DNA of 64,000 nucleotides, taken from JANQRA01 sp035550735. GTDB lineage: Bacteria; Actinomycetota; Acidimicrobiia; Spongiisociales; ZC4RG35. The translations under genes and the position numbers were made by a program. Positions 20,720-28,823 of this stretch are shown here, piece by piece; the first letter of the stretch is position 1; each line of letters opens with the position of its first letter. Below the pieces are notes generated by a model. That model was not told the origin of the DNA. It saw only the letters and a program-made list of their open reading frames with translations, and searched no databases. Location of the stretch: positions 124,001 through 188,000 of the forward strand of contig DASZOM010000026.1 in assembly GCA_035550735.1 (NCBI GenBank), given 5' to 3'.

Positions 20720-20725
20720 ACGCTA
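20720..20725 (-). promoter_or_regulatory. -10 box, likely leaderless deoA promoter
   Basis: TAGCGT on the minus strand lies eight bases from the deoA ATG at 20711. It faces the divergent TATAAC box of the next gene at 20735, so both promoters share about 35 bases. Inference from spacing. Confidence 0.45.
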
Positions 20726-20734
20726 GTTCCGGGG

Positions 20735-20740
20735 TATAAC
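20735..20740 (+). promoter_or_regulatory. -10 box, likely leaderless DinB-family gene promoter
   Basis: TATAAC followed by six bases and GTG at 20747. This geometry also supports the GTG as the true start, since an upstream reading would pass through the promoter. Confidence 0.55.
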
Positions 20741-20746
20741 TGCACC

Positions 20747-21256
20747 GTGGCCGACGAGATCCTGTCGGGATTCGACTTCAGCAGACGCGAGGAGCCGAAG
20801 CCGGGCGTCGACCTCCGCCTCTCGCTCAGCGGGTGGCTCGAGTACCAACGGCACGAGTTCACACGCAAATGGCGGGATCTGAGTGTGGAACAGCTTGCCC
20901 AATGGTCGATCCCACCGGTGGAGCTCTCGGTGCTCGGCCTGATCCGGCACATGACCCAGATGGAGCACGTCTACCTCGGCTGGGGTCTGGGCGGGGGAGA
21001 GCGCCTCGACCACTACGGAGAGGACGACTATGCGGGGGGCTCGCCTGCCACGGTCGCGGGCGACATCGAGGCCTACCTCGCCGAGGTGGGGCGCGCCGAC
21101 CGGGCCATCGCCGCGTTGGCGGAGCTCGACTCACCAGGGCTCGGCCACGGCATGCCGCTCGGTGCGACGTTGATCAAGATGGTCGACGAGTACTCGCTGC
21201 ACAGCGGGCAGGCCCACATGCTCAGGTTCGCCGCCCTCGGCGAGATGATCCGCTGA
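20747..21256 (+). CDS. DinB / DUF664 family protein
   Basis: This 169-residue four-helix-bundle protein of the DinB superfamily has likely metal-binding histidines in LIRHMTQMEHVYLGW and YSLHSGQAHMLRFA, the usual three-His arrangement. In actinobacteria the superfamily includes thiol-dependent (mycothiol) S-transferases, but the substrate here is unknown. The start is a GTG six bases after a TATAAC box. No partner is evident; the neighbours are deoA (divergent) and the tricorn protease gene (same strand, 43-base gap). Confidence 0.82.
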   Translation: MADEILSGFDFSRREEPKPGVDLRLSLSGWLEYQRHEFTRKWRDLSVEQLAQWSIPPVELSVLGLIRHMTQMEHVYLGWGLGGGERLDHYGEDDYAGGSPATVAGDIEAYLAEVGRADRAIAALAELDSPGLGHGMPLGATLIKMVDEYSLHSGQAHMLRFAALGEMIR

Positions 21257-21287
21257 GCGTCCATCACGCCCGCTTTCCGGGCTTGGT

Positions 21288-21293
21288 TAGGGT
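21288..21293 (+). promoter_or_regulatory. -10 box, likely leaderless tricorn-protease promoter
   Basis: TAGGGT followed by exactly six bases and the GTG at 21300. There is no Shine-Dalgarno. Inference from spacing. Confidence 0.5.
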
Positions 21294-21299
21294 GCCTTC

Positions 21300-24200
21300 G
21301 TGACGATCTACAAGCGATACCCGCACCTTCGCGAGGACCTGGTCACATTCGTCGCCGCTGACGACCTCTGGCTCGCCCCGATCTCGGGTGGGAGGGCGTG
21401 GCGTCTCACCGATGACCGTCAGCCCGCCCGCACCCCTCGATTCTCCCCGGACGGGGAGCACATCGCCTTCGTCTCCTTTCGCGACGGTCATCCCGAGGCT
21501 TATGCCGTTCCGGTCGAAGGTGCCGGGGCCCCGACCCGTCTCACCTGGTGGGGAGCCAAGAACACGCTGGTCCTTGGTTGGACCTCCGACGGACGGGTCC
21601 TCGTCGCCTCTCATGCGGGAGAGACGAATCTGCGTCATCTCGTGGTCAAGGCGGTCGGCCTCGACGGCTCGGTCGAGCGTCTCGCCTACGGCCCTGCCTG
21701 GGGTGTCGCGGTCGGAGAAGAGGGCGCAGTCGCACTGAGCACACCGGGCTCCCGATTCCCCGCCCATTGGAAGCGCTATCGGGGAGGCACCGCGCCACGA
21801 CTGTGGCTGGATCGCGCCGGCGACGGGTCTTGGGAGCGCCTCCTGGCCGATGACCCGGCCTCGCTCGTCGACCCGATGTGGGTCGACGGGCGGCTCGCCT
21901 TCGTGTCCGACCGCGCCGCCGTGATCCCCGGCCCGCGGGACCAGGCGTCGGAGCAGGCCAATGTATGGGTCTTCGACGATGTGCTCGCCGATTCGGAGCA
22001 GGAGCCACGGCAGGTGACGCGACAGGGGCCCGAGGTCGGCTACGTCCGTGACGCCACCACCGACGGGCATCGTGTCGTCTGGCACAGCCGGGGCCGGCTC
22101 TACCTGCTGGAGAGCCTCGACGACGAGCCACACGAGATCGAGTTCACGGTGCCCGGTGGCGACCCGGAGCCCTTCCGGGCGGTGCCGACCAAGAACCTGG
22201 GGCGGATGACACCCGACCATGGTGGTGACGCCAGCCTCGTCGTTTGGAGGGGCAAGGCGTTCTGGCTCGCCCATCGGGACGGCCCGGCGCGCGCCCTCGT
22301 CGCCGACTCCGGGATCCGGGCGCGTGAGCCCGTGGTGCTCGGCCAGACCGGTTATGGCGCGATCGTCACCGACGCCGACGGTGAGGACTCGGTGGAGATA
22401 GCCCACCTCGCCGGGGAGGAGCGGCCGCGACAGATCGCCTCGGGTGAGCTCGGCAGGGTCCTTCATCTCGCCGGTGATCCCGCCGGCGAGCGAGTGGCGG
22501 CGATCTCACACGATGGCGCCATCCGTCTCGTCGACGTCGGGAGCGGGGGGATTCGGGAGGTGGGCCGATCGCCCGAGGGGGAGGCGCTGTCGCCCTCCTT
22601 CTCGCCAGACGGCCGGTACCTGCTCTGGTCACAGCCGAGCACGGTCACCGCCGATCTGCACCAGCTGATGATCCATGACACGAGGTCCGACGGTCCGCCG
22701 GTCCCCATGACATCAGGCACCTTCCACGATCACGACCCGGCTTTCACCAGTGACGGGAAGCACGTGGTCTTTCTCTCCGAGCGCACCTTCGATCCCGAGT
22801 ACGACCCCCACGAGTTCGCCCTCTCCTTCGCCGGGAGCACACGGCCATGGCTCATCCCCCTGTCGGCCACCGAACCGCCGCCGTTCGGCCCGAGCACGGA
22901 GGGGTGGAGGATCAGCGCACCGGACAAACAGCCCGACCGGGACGCGGGCAAGTCGGACGGTGAGGAGGACGAGCCCGAAACCGTCGTCAGCCCGGATCTC
23001 GACCGGGAGGGGGCAGAGGACCGTGCGGTTCCCTTCCCGGTGCGATCGGGCCAGTACCGCGGGCTGAAGACCTGTCTCACCGGGGTGCTCTGGATCGAGA
23101 TGAATCGGGAGACGGGCGTCCTCGGGACCCGACGCGCCGGGGTTAGCGGCGAGCCGAAGCCGGACAGCCTCCAGCTCTGGTCGATGGAAAAGCGGGCAGT
23201 GGAGACCGTGGTCGATGCGGTCGGGGACTACTCCGTCTCCGGAGACGGCCGCCGGCTGGTGGTCAGGCACAAGGAGAACGTCACGGTCACCCCGGCCGAC
23301 CACAAGGCAAAGGAGGACGAGCCCGGGGTGGTCAAGGTCGATCTGTCCCGGCTGCGATTCGACGTCAGCCCGCGCGCTGAGTGGGCACAGATGTTCGACG
23401 AGAGCGCCCGGCTCATGCGTGATCACTTCTGGCGGGAAGACATGGACGGCGTCGATTGGGACGACGTCGTGACGCGGTGGCGGCCGGTGGTCGACACCCT
23501 GGCCACCACGGACGACTTCCACGACATGCTCTGGGAGACCGTGGCCGAGTTGAACACGTCCCACGCCTACGTCATACCGACCGAGCTTCCCGGCGACCAG
23601 ACACGTCGTCTCGGTCTCCTCGGGGCCGACTTGTCGGCATCGGACGACGGTTGGGTGATCGAGCGGATCCTGCCCGGCGAGTCGAGCGATCCCGACGCCC
23701 GTTCCCCCTTGCGGGCCGCAGGTGTCGACGCCCGCCCGGGGGACAGCATCGTGGCGGTCGACGGAGCCCGGTTCGACCCCTCATTCGGACCAGCCACCCG
23801 TCTCCTCGGTGCCGCCGGCAAGCCGGTCGAGCTGACCCTGCGCCGGGACGGCGAAGATCGCCGGGTCGTGGTGGTCCCGCTGGATGACGAGGAGGTACTT
23901 CGTTATCAGGACTGGGTGCGCTCGCGCCGTGTGTATGTCGAGCAGCACTCGTCAGGGCGTCTCGGCTATCTGCACGTCCCCGACATGGCCAGCACGGGCT
24001 GGGCGCAGTTGCATCGCGATCTGCGGCACGCCACACGACGCGAGGGGCTGATCGTGGACGTGCGCTACAACCGGGGCGGTCATACCAGCCAGCTGGTGCT
24101 CGCCCGCATCTCGAAGCGGCTCGTCGGCTGGGTCACCGGCCGGCACAACCGCGAGGTCTACAGCTATCCGATCGCAGCCCCGAGGGGCCCGGTCGTCCTC

Positions 24201-24560
24201 GTGGCCAACGAGTACTCCGGCTCGGACGGCGACATCATCAATGCCGCTTCTCAGGCCGTCGGTGTCGGCCCTGTCGTCGGCGTCCGGACCTGGGGTGGTG
24301 TCGTCGGCATCGACGGCCGCTTCCATCTGGTGGACGGGACGTCGATCACGCAGCCCCGCTACGCCTTTTGGCTCGAGGGCAAGGAGTGGGGAGTGGAGAA
24401 CCACGGCGTCGATCCGGACATCGAGGTGGTCCACAGCCCTGCCGACTTCTTCGGGGAGAACGATCCCCAGCTCGATCGGGCGATCGAGGAGGCGTTGGCT
24501 CGTCTCGAAGAGACGCCGGCGCTGGGCCCTCCGCCGCTTCCGGCGCCGAAGATCACCTGA
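21300..24560 (+). CDS. tricorn protease homologue (S41 family)
   Basis: This 1086-residue protein has the tricorn layout: an N-terminal beta-propeller region rich in SPDG repeats (about 1-300), a second propeller (about 300-680), a helical domain, a PDZ domain (about 770-850) and a C-terminal S41 catalytic domain. Counterparts of the Thermoplasma catalytic residues are visible: H755 in ELNTSHAYV, S975 and D976 in YSGSDGD, and E1033 in GVENHGVDPD. Tricorn degrades oligopeptides released by the proteasome or other proteases. There is no signal peptide, so it is probably cytosolic. A charged, low-complexity insertion lies near residues 540-580. Confidence 0.92.
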   Translation: MTIYKRYPHLREDLVTFVAADDLWLAPISGGRAWRLTDDRQPARTPRFSPDGEHIAFVSFRDGHPEAYAVPVEGAGAPTRLTWWGAKNTLVLGWTSDGRVLVASHAGETNLRHLVVKAVGLDGSVERLAYGPAWGVAVGEEGAVALSTPGSRFPAHWKRYRGGTAPRLWLDRAGDGSWERLLADDPASLVDPMWVDGRLAFVSDRAAVIPGPRDQASEQANVWVFDDVLADSEQEPRQVTRQGPEVGYVRDATTDGHRVVWHSRGRLYLLESLDDEPHEIEFTVPGGDPEPFRAVPTKNLGRMTPDHGGDASLVVWRGKAFWLAHRDGPARALVADSGIRAREPVVLGQTGYGAIVTDADGEDSVEIAHLAGEERPRQIASGELGRVLHLAGDPAGERVAAISHDGAIRLVDVGSGGIREVGRSPEGEALSPSFSPDGRYLLWSQPSTVTADLHQLMIHDTRSDGPPVPMTSGTFHDHDPAFTSDGKHVVFLSERTFDPEYDPHEFALSFAGSTRPWLIPLSATEPPPFGPSTEGWRISAPDKQPDRDAGKSDGEEDEPETVVSPDLDREGAEDRAVPFPVRSGQYRGLKTCLTGVLWIEMNRETGVLGTRRAGVSGEPKPDSLQLWSMEKRAVETVVDAVGDYSVSGDGRRLVVRHKENVTVTPADHKAKEDEPGVVKVDLSRLRFDVSPRAEWAQMFDESARLMRDHFWREDMDGVDWDDVVTRWRPVVDTLATTDDFHDMLWETVAELNTSHAYVIPTELPGDQTRRLGLLGADLSASDDGWVIERILPGESSDPDARSPLRAAGVDARPGDSIVAVDGARFDPSFGPATRLLGAAGKPVELTLRRDGEDRRVVVVPLDDEEVLRYQDWVRSRRVYVEQHSSGRLGYLHVPDMASTGWAQLHRDLRHATRREGLIVDVRYNRGGHTSQLVLARISKRLVGWVTGRHNREVYSYPIAAPRGPVVLVANEYSGSDGDIINAASQAVGVGPVVGVRTWGGVVGIDGRFHLVDGTSITQPRYAFWLEGKEWGVENHGVDPDIEVVHSPADFFGENDPQLDRAIEEALARLEETPALGPPPLPAPKIT

Positions 24561-25196
24561 TCAGGCGAGCTCGAAGCGGACCACCAAGGTCACCGCCACC
24601 GTGGTGGTGCCGGTCTCGATCGGTGTGCTCTCCGCCATGGCCGCCAGGCGAGCCATCGGAAACGGGCCCGGGGGGCGGGTGGCGGATTCGACGACGCTCA
24701 CCACCGGTCCCAGGCTCCGCCCGGCCAGCGTGGCGAGATGCTCGGCTTTCACCTGGGCGTCCGACCATGCCAGCTCGCGGGCTCGACCGGAGAGGGCGGA
24801 TTCGTCCTCGACCGAGAAGGTCACGCTGTCGACCGTCGCCGCGTCGCCCGCCGCCTCGGCGCACCGGTCGATGACCTCACCCACCCGGGAGACGTCGCGA
24901 ACTCTCACCCGTTGCTGGTTGGTGACCCGAAACCCGATCAGGCGTTGCGTCCCCGCGTGGTGGTCGTACTCGGGAAAGACCGAGTAGGTCGTCGTGGTCA
25001 CGTCCTCGCTGGAGACCCCCGATCCTTCCAGCGCAGCGAGGACGGCCTCGGCGCCTTCCCGGGCCGCGGCAGTCGCCCCGGCCACGCTGTCCCCGAGAAC
25101 CGACACCCCGAGCACCACCGTGGCCAGATCGGGACGGGCGAACACCTCGCCGCCGCCCACGACGGTGATGCCGGATGAGGGCGATTGGTCTGTCAC
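24561..25196 (-). CDS. SIMPL-domain (DUF541) protein
   Basis: This 211-residue protein belongs to the SIMPL/DUF541 family: GITVVGGGEVFARPDLATVVLGVSV at the N-terminus, VTTTTYSVFPEYD, and FRVTNQQRVRVRDVSRVGEVID. Most SIMPL proteins are exported, but no signal peptide is visible here, so it may be cytosolic. Function unknown. The start overlaps the argC stop by four bases, placing it as the last gene of the arginine operon, though no arginine role is known. Confidence 0.85.
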   Translation of the reverse strand: MTDQSPSSGITVVGGGEVFARPDLATVVLGVSVLGDSVAGATAAAREGAEAVLAALEGSGVSSEDVTTTTYSVFPEYDHHAGTQRLIGFRVTNQQRVRVRDVSRVGEVIDRCAEAAGDAATVDSVTFSVEDESALSGRARELAWSDAQVKAEHLATLAGRSLGPVVSVVESATRPPGPFPMARLAAMAESTPIETGTTTVAVTLVVRFELA

Positions 25197-26119
25197 GCCA
25201 GCCCGGTCGTCTCGGGCAGGCCGACGGCGAGGTTGAGGTTCTGCACCGCCTGCACCGCAGCACCTTTCAACAGGTTGTCCTCCACGGCCACCACGGTGAG
25301 ACCGAGGCCGTCATCGCTCACCGTGGCCCCGCCGATCAGGACTCCGAGAAGCCCGGACCCGTCACGGAGGGTCGGTATGTCCGGCTGGACATCGACCAGA
25401 GCCTCGTCGCGATAGGCGTTGTGCAGGATCTCCAACGGTTCCTCGGCGCCGAGTGGCGATCCGAGCGGCATGTGGGCGGTGACCAGCAGCCCTCGGAACG
25501 TCGGATGGACGTGTGGCATGAATCTGATCGGACGTCCCAGGTTCCTGGCGGACTCTCGCTCGTGGTTGTGCCCGGTCAGCCGGTAGGGGATCAGGTTGTC
25601 GGCGAGGTTCCCCGGGTCGTTGCGGGGTGATGGCGTGGTGCCGGCTCCCGAATAGCCGGAGACACCGAACACGGTGGGTGTCCCCTCGATCATCTCCAGG
25701 AAGGGGGCGATCGCGAGCTGCAGCGCGGTCGCATAGCACCCCGGGTTGGCGATCCGTCTCGCCCCGCCGAGCTTGTCCCGGGTGAGCTCGGGCAATCCGT
25801 ACACCCAGTCGTCGTCGAACCGGTGGTCGGCGGAGATGTCGACGACCACCGTGCCCTGGGAGAGAGCCGCCACCCAGGGGGCGCCCGCCCCGTCGGGAAG
25901 GGCGAGGAAGACCGCATCGAGGTCGCGCCCGGCGAGATCTTCCGGAGCGGGCGACTCGAAGACGAGACCTGCCAGACCGGGCACGGGCTTGCCGGCGAGC
26001 TCGCGCGATGCGGCGAGGGCCACCTCGACCTGGGGATGCCGGTCGAGGATGGCCAGCAGCTCGGCACCGGTGTGGCCGCGGGCCCCGATCACCCCGACCC
26101 GAAGCTGCTCAGAGGCCAC
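25193..26119 (-). CDS. argC: N-acetyl-gamma-glutamyl-phosphate reductase
   Basis: This 308-residue NADPH-dependent reductase gives N-acetylglutamate semialdehyde in arginine synthesis. Visible are the Rossmann entry VGVIGARGHTGAELLAIL, the catalytic Cys segment NPGCYATALQLAIAPF, the VFGVSGYSGAG loop and a His-containing HVHPTFRGLL region. Length is slightly short but normal. The N-terminus overlaps the kinase/acetyltransferase gene by 11 bases, indicating one transcript. Confidence 0.94.
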   Translation of the reverse strand: MASEQLRVGVIGARGHTGAELLAILDRHPQVEVALAASRELAGKPVPGLAGLVFESPAPEDLAGRDLDAVFLALPDGAGAPWVAALSQGTVVVDISADHRFDDDWVYGLPELTRDKLGGARRIANPGCYATALQLAIAPFLEMIEGTPTVFGVSGYSGAGTTPSPRNDPGNLADNLIPYRLTGHNHERESARNLGRPIRFMPHVHPTFRGLLVTAHMPLGSPLGAEEPLEILHNAYRDEALVDVQPDIPTLRDGSGLLGVLIGGATVSDDGLGLTVVAVEDNLLKGAAVQAVQNLNLAVGLPETTGLA

Positions 26120-27440
26120 TGGAGTCCCTCAAGAAATCCGCCGGCATCTCGGAGAGCCGTTTCACCGCCCTGCCGATCACCTCGAAGTCGTCGATTCCCC
26201 TCCAGAAGATCGCCCAGTGATTGACGGTGACGGTGCCGTCGGCCTCCTTCTCGTAGAAGGCGTTTATCTGGTTGTCGGTCCGTGAGCGCCAGACGATCTG
26301 CGGGTGGTCCTTCACCATGTGGTCCCACACGGTCCTGGCCAGGCCCTCGCCGCGGGCCGACTCCTCGATGGCGAACTTGTCGAGGTACACGAACTCGTCG
26401 AGTCGAACCACCACCGCCGCAGCCCGGTAGGTCTCGGAGACATACGCGGTGAGCAGGTCGATCTGGTCCCACCAGCCGGGGATGAGGTCCCGGTGGAAGG
26501 CATCCTCGATGAGGGAGGCGAGACGGGCGCGGTCTACCTGGGTCTTGTCGGTGAGACGCTGGATCGCCTCTCCCATTCGAATCAGGGTCCCGTCGCCGCT
26601 GTGGGTGAACAGCTCGCGGGCCAGGGCCGAAGGTGTCGTGACCGAGATCGAGGTGGTGAGGGGGGCGGTGTCCAGGAGCCGCTTGATCTCCAGCATCTTC
26701 AACCTCATCCCGGAGTGGACCCACGGCTGGGCCATCAGCTCGTCGTAGTCAGTCGCCAGGTTGATCGAGTCGATCACCCGGCCGTCCCCGTCGAGCAGGC
26801 CGCCGGTGTCGGAGAGGAAGATGATCTTCATCGGCTTGATCTCCTGGACGAGCAGCCGGGTGGCCGAGTCGGCGTTGATGTTCACGAGTTGGCCCCCCGG
26901 GGCGACTCCAAGGCAGGTGAGGATGGGGATGGCCCCCGACCGGACGATGGAGCGGAGCAGGTCCAGATGGACCGAGGTGGGCTCACCCACCAGCCCGTAG
27001 CGATCCCGGTCGACATAGTCGGCGTCGAAGACTCCCTGGGTGAGACCGTGGGCTTCAACCCCCTGGCCCCTCACCGCCTCGACCAGGCGGATGTTCTCTG
27101 TCGTGAACACGTCGCGGGCGGCGTCGAGGACCTCGGGTGTCGTGTAACGGAGCCCGTCGATCTTCTCCGTGGTGATCCCGTCCGACTGGAGACGCTCGTC
27201 GAGCTGAGGGCCACCGCCGTGGATCACGATCGGGGTGAGACCGACCGTGTGGAGCAGGGCCAGCGACGCCGCCGTCTCTTCGAGCCGTCGTTGCAGGACG
27301 GCGCCTCCGACTTTGATCACGGCGAACCGGGTCTGCTCCACGGCCGAGAATCGGCGCAGGTAGTCCCGGATCTCCTTGCCACTGCTGACGTTGGAGAGCA
27401 GTTGGACGATGGTTTGTCGAATGTCCCGGTTCGGAGCCAT
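26109..27440 (-). CDS. argB: bifunctional N-acetylglutamate kinase / N-acetylglutamate synthase fusion
   Basis: This 443-residue two-domain protein has an amino-acid-kinase domain over about residues 1-290 (AVIKVGGAVLQRR, IVIHGGGPQLDERL, VNINADSATRLLVQEI, IIFLSDTGGLLDGDG). A GNAT-type domain of the vertebrate/Xanthomonas NAGS kind follows over about 295-443 (YRAAAVVVRLDEFVYLDKFA, then RGEGLARTVWDHM as the acetyl-CoA loop and WRSRTDNQINAFYEKEADG). Such fusions both make and phosphorylate acetylglutamate. It begins one base after the carbamoyltransferase stop. Usual actinobacterial ArgB is kinase only, about 290-300 residues, so the architecture is unusual here. Confidence 0.9.
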   Translation of the reverse strand: MAPNRDIRQTIVQLLSNVSSGKEIRDYLRRFSAVEQTRFAVIKVGGAVLQRRLEETAASLALLHTVGLTPIVIHGGGPQLDERLQSDGITTEKIDGLRYTTPEVLDAARDVFTTENIRLVEAVRGQGVEAHGLTQGVFDADYVDRDRYGLVGEPTSVHLDLLRSIVRSGAIPILTCLGVAPGGQLVNINADSATRLLVQEIKPMKIIFLSDTGGLLDGDGRVIDSINLATDYDELMAQPWVHSGMRLKMLEIKRLLDTAPLTTSISVTTPSALARELFTHSGDGTLIRMGEAIQRLTDKTQVDRARLASLIEDAFHRDLIPGWWDQIDLLTAYVSETYRAAAVVVRLDEFVYLDKFAIEESARGEGLARTVWDHMVKDHPQIVWRSRTDNQINAFYEKEADGTVTVNHWAIFWRGIDDFEVIGRAVKRLSEMPADFLRDSSGL

Positions 27441-27441
27441 C

Positions 27442-28392
27442 TCAGACCTCGGCGACGAGCCGCTTCATGATCGCCTTCTGCACGTGGAGGCGATTCTCCG
27501 CCTCCTCGTAGGCGATGCAGTTGGGGCCGTCGAAGACGCCGTCGCTCATGATCACGTTGCGACGCATGGGCAGGCAGTGACTCACGAGAGCCCCGTCAGT
27601 CCTGGCCATCTTGGCCTCGTCCACGATGAAATGGCGAAACCGGTCCCGGATCGGCTTCTCCTCGGACCATCTGCCGAAGAAGGGGAGGGCCCCCCAGCTC
27701 TTTGCGTACACGAACTCGGCGCCGTCATAGGCGTCGTCGATGTCGTGGGTGACGGTGACTCGCTGCCCGTTGGCGGCCGCATCGCTCGCCGCGATGTCGA
27801 GGAAGCGCTGGTCGAGCACGTACTCGTCGGTCGGGCAGAGCAGGGTGACGTCCATCCCGAATTTGGCGGCAGCCACCAGCGCCGAATTGGCCACCGCGGT
27901 GTTGAGCGGCTTGGGGTGATAGCTCCAGGTGAGGAGGAACTTCCTTCCGGTGAGATCCCCGAGGTGGTCCTGCATGGCGAGGGCCAGGGCCATCTCCTGA
28001 CAGGGATGGGTGATGGTCTCCATGTTGATCACCGGCACCTCGGAGTGCTCGGCGAAGGCATTCAGGACAAGGTCCTTGCGGTCTTCCTCCCAGTTCTCGA
28101 ACTTGGGGAAGGCCCTGATCCCGATCAGGTCGCAGTACCGGGAGAGGACCTTGGCCGCCTCCTTCACGTGCTCCTCGGCGTCGCCGAGCATGACCGCGTC
28201 CTTCTCGTATTCGAGTGGCCACATACCGCCCGAGGGGCTGAGGACCACGGCGTGGCCCCCCAGCTGGAACGCACCGACCTCGAACGAGGTGCGGGTGCGA
28301 AGCGAGTTGTTGAGGAAGATCAGGGCGATGGTCTTGCCGGCGAGATCTTCGCCGAAGGGAGTCTCCCGCAGGGCACGGGCGTCGTCGAGCAT
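27442..28392 (-). CDS. argF': N-acetylornithine carbamoyltransferase (Xanthomonas type)
   Basis: This enzyme carbamoylates N-acetylornithine to N-acetylcitrulline. Motifs are NNSLRTRTSFEVGAFQLGG (carbamoyl-phosphate site), GIRAFPKFENWEEDR, VINMETITHPCQEMA, WSYHPKPLNTAVANSAL, YAKSWGALPFFG and SHCLPMRRN. The HPKPLNTAVANS and ETITHPCQE segments are those of acetylornithine rather than ornithine transcarbamylases. The first ATG gives 316 residues, about 20 short of the family. The missing conserved N-terminus (RHFLNTYDWSRPDLEA) is encoded in frame upstream, at about 28393-28440, but with no ATG, GTG or TTG before it. Confidence 0.9.
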   Translation of the reverse strand: MLDDARALRETPFGEDLAGKTIALIFLNNSLRTRTSFEVGAFQLGGHAVVLSPSGGMWPLEYEKDAVMLGDAEEHVKEAAKVLSRYCDLIGIRAFPKFENWEEDRKDLVLNAFAEHSEVPVINMETITHPCQEMALALAMQDHLGDLTGRKFLLTWSYHPKPLNTAVANSALVAAAKFGMDVTLLCPTDEYVLDQRFLDIAASDAAANGQRVTVTHDIDDAYDGAEFVYAKSWGALPFFGRWSEEKPIRDRFRHFIVDEAKMARTDGALVSHCLPMRRNVIMSDGVFDGPNCIAYEEAENRLHVQKAIMKRLVAEV

Positions 28393-28476
28393 CGCCTCCA
28401 GATCGGGTCGTGACCAGTCGTACGTGTTGAGGAAGTGCCTGATCGGAGCAAGTGTCGTGGCCTGGCGGCGGTGCGG
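28393..28476 (-). other. in-frame N-terminal extension of the carbamoyltransferase lacking a normal start codon
   Basis: Between the in-frame TGA (28477-28479) and the ATG at 28392 there are 28 sense codons. The last 16 or so encode a stretch resembling the family N-terminus. Possible explanations are an ATC start (28443), a one-base deletion just before it (adding one base would join a nearby TTG to this frame), or recent damage. Confidence 0.6.
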
Positions 28477-28508
28477 TCAAGTCGCCACCCGATGCGGTGG
28501 TCGGCCCT

Positions 28509-28778
28509 TCAATCGATGGCCACCACCCGGTAGTCGATCACGAGCACACCCTCGTCGGTGAGCATCCGAGCCTGGCGGGCCTTGTCGCGGCTGCGGAGCC
28601 GTCCGCCCGAGCCGACCACACGCCACCAGGAAAGGCCTTCGCTCTTGGCGATGAGCGTGCCCACCGCCCGGGCCGCACCGGGAAAGCCCGCCTCGGCGGC
28701 GACCTCGCCATAGGTGACCACGTCACCAGGGCCGAGAGACGAGATGACCGCTACCACCGCGTCCTCGAATTCCGTCAC
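28509..28778 (-). CDS. alkyltransferase-like (ATL) protein, MGMT family without catalytic Cys
   Basis: This 89-residue protein corresponds to the DNA-binding half of O6-alkylguanine-DNA alkyltransferase: FEDAVVAVISSLGPGDVVTYGEVAAEAGFPGAARAVG. At the active site the usual PCHRV is replaced by SWWRVV, so there is no acceptor cysteine. ATL proteins of this type bind alkylated guanine and hand it to nucleotide excision repair. It lies 45 bases downstream of upp and ahead of the arginine genes on the same strand. Confidence 0.87.
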   Translation of the reverse strand: MTEFEDAVVAVISSLGPGDVVTYGEVAAEAGFPGAARAVGTLIAKSEGLSWWRVVGSGGRLRSRDKARQARMLTDEGVLVIDYRVVAID

Positions 28779-28823
28779 GATCCGCCCGTATCGGGAGGAG
28801 CCTTCGCGCCGCCCCTGCTCATC

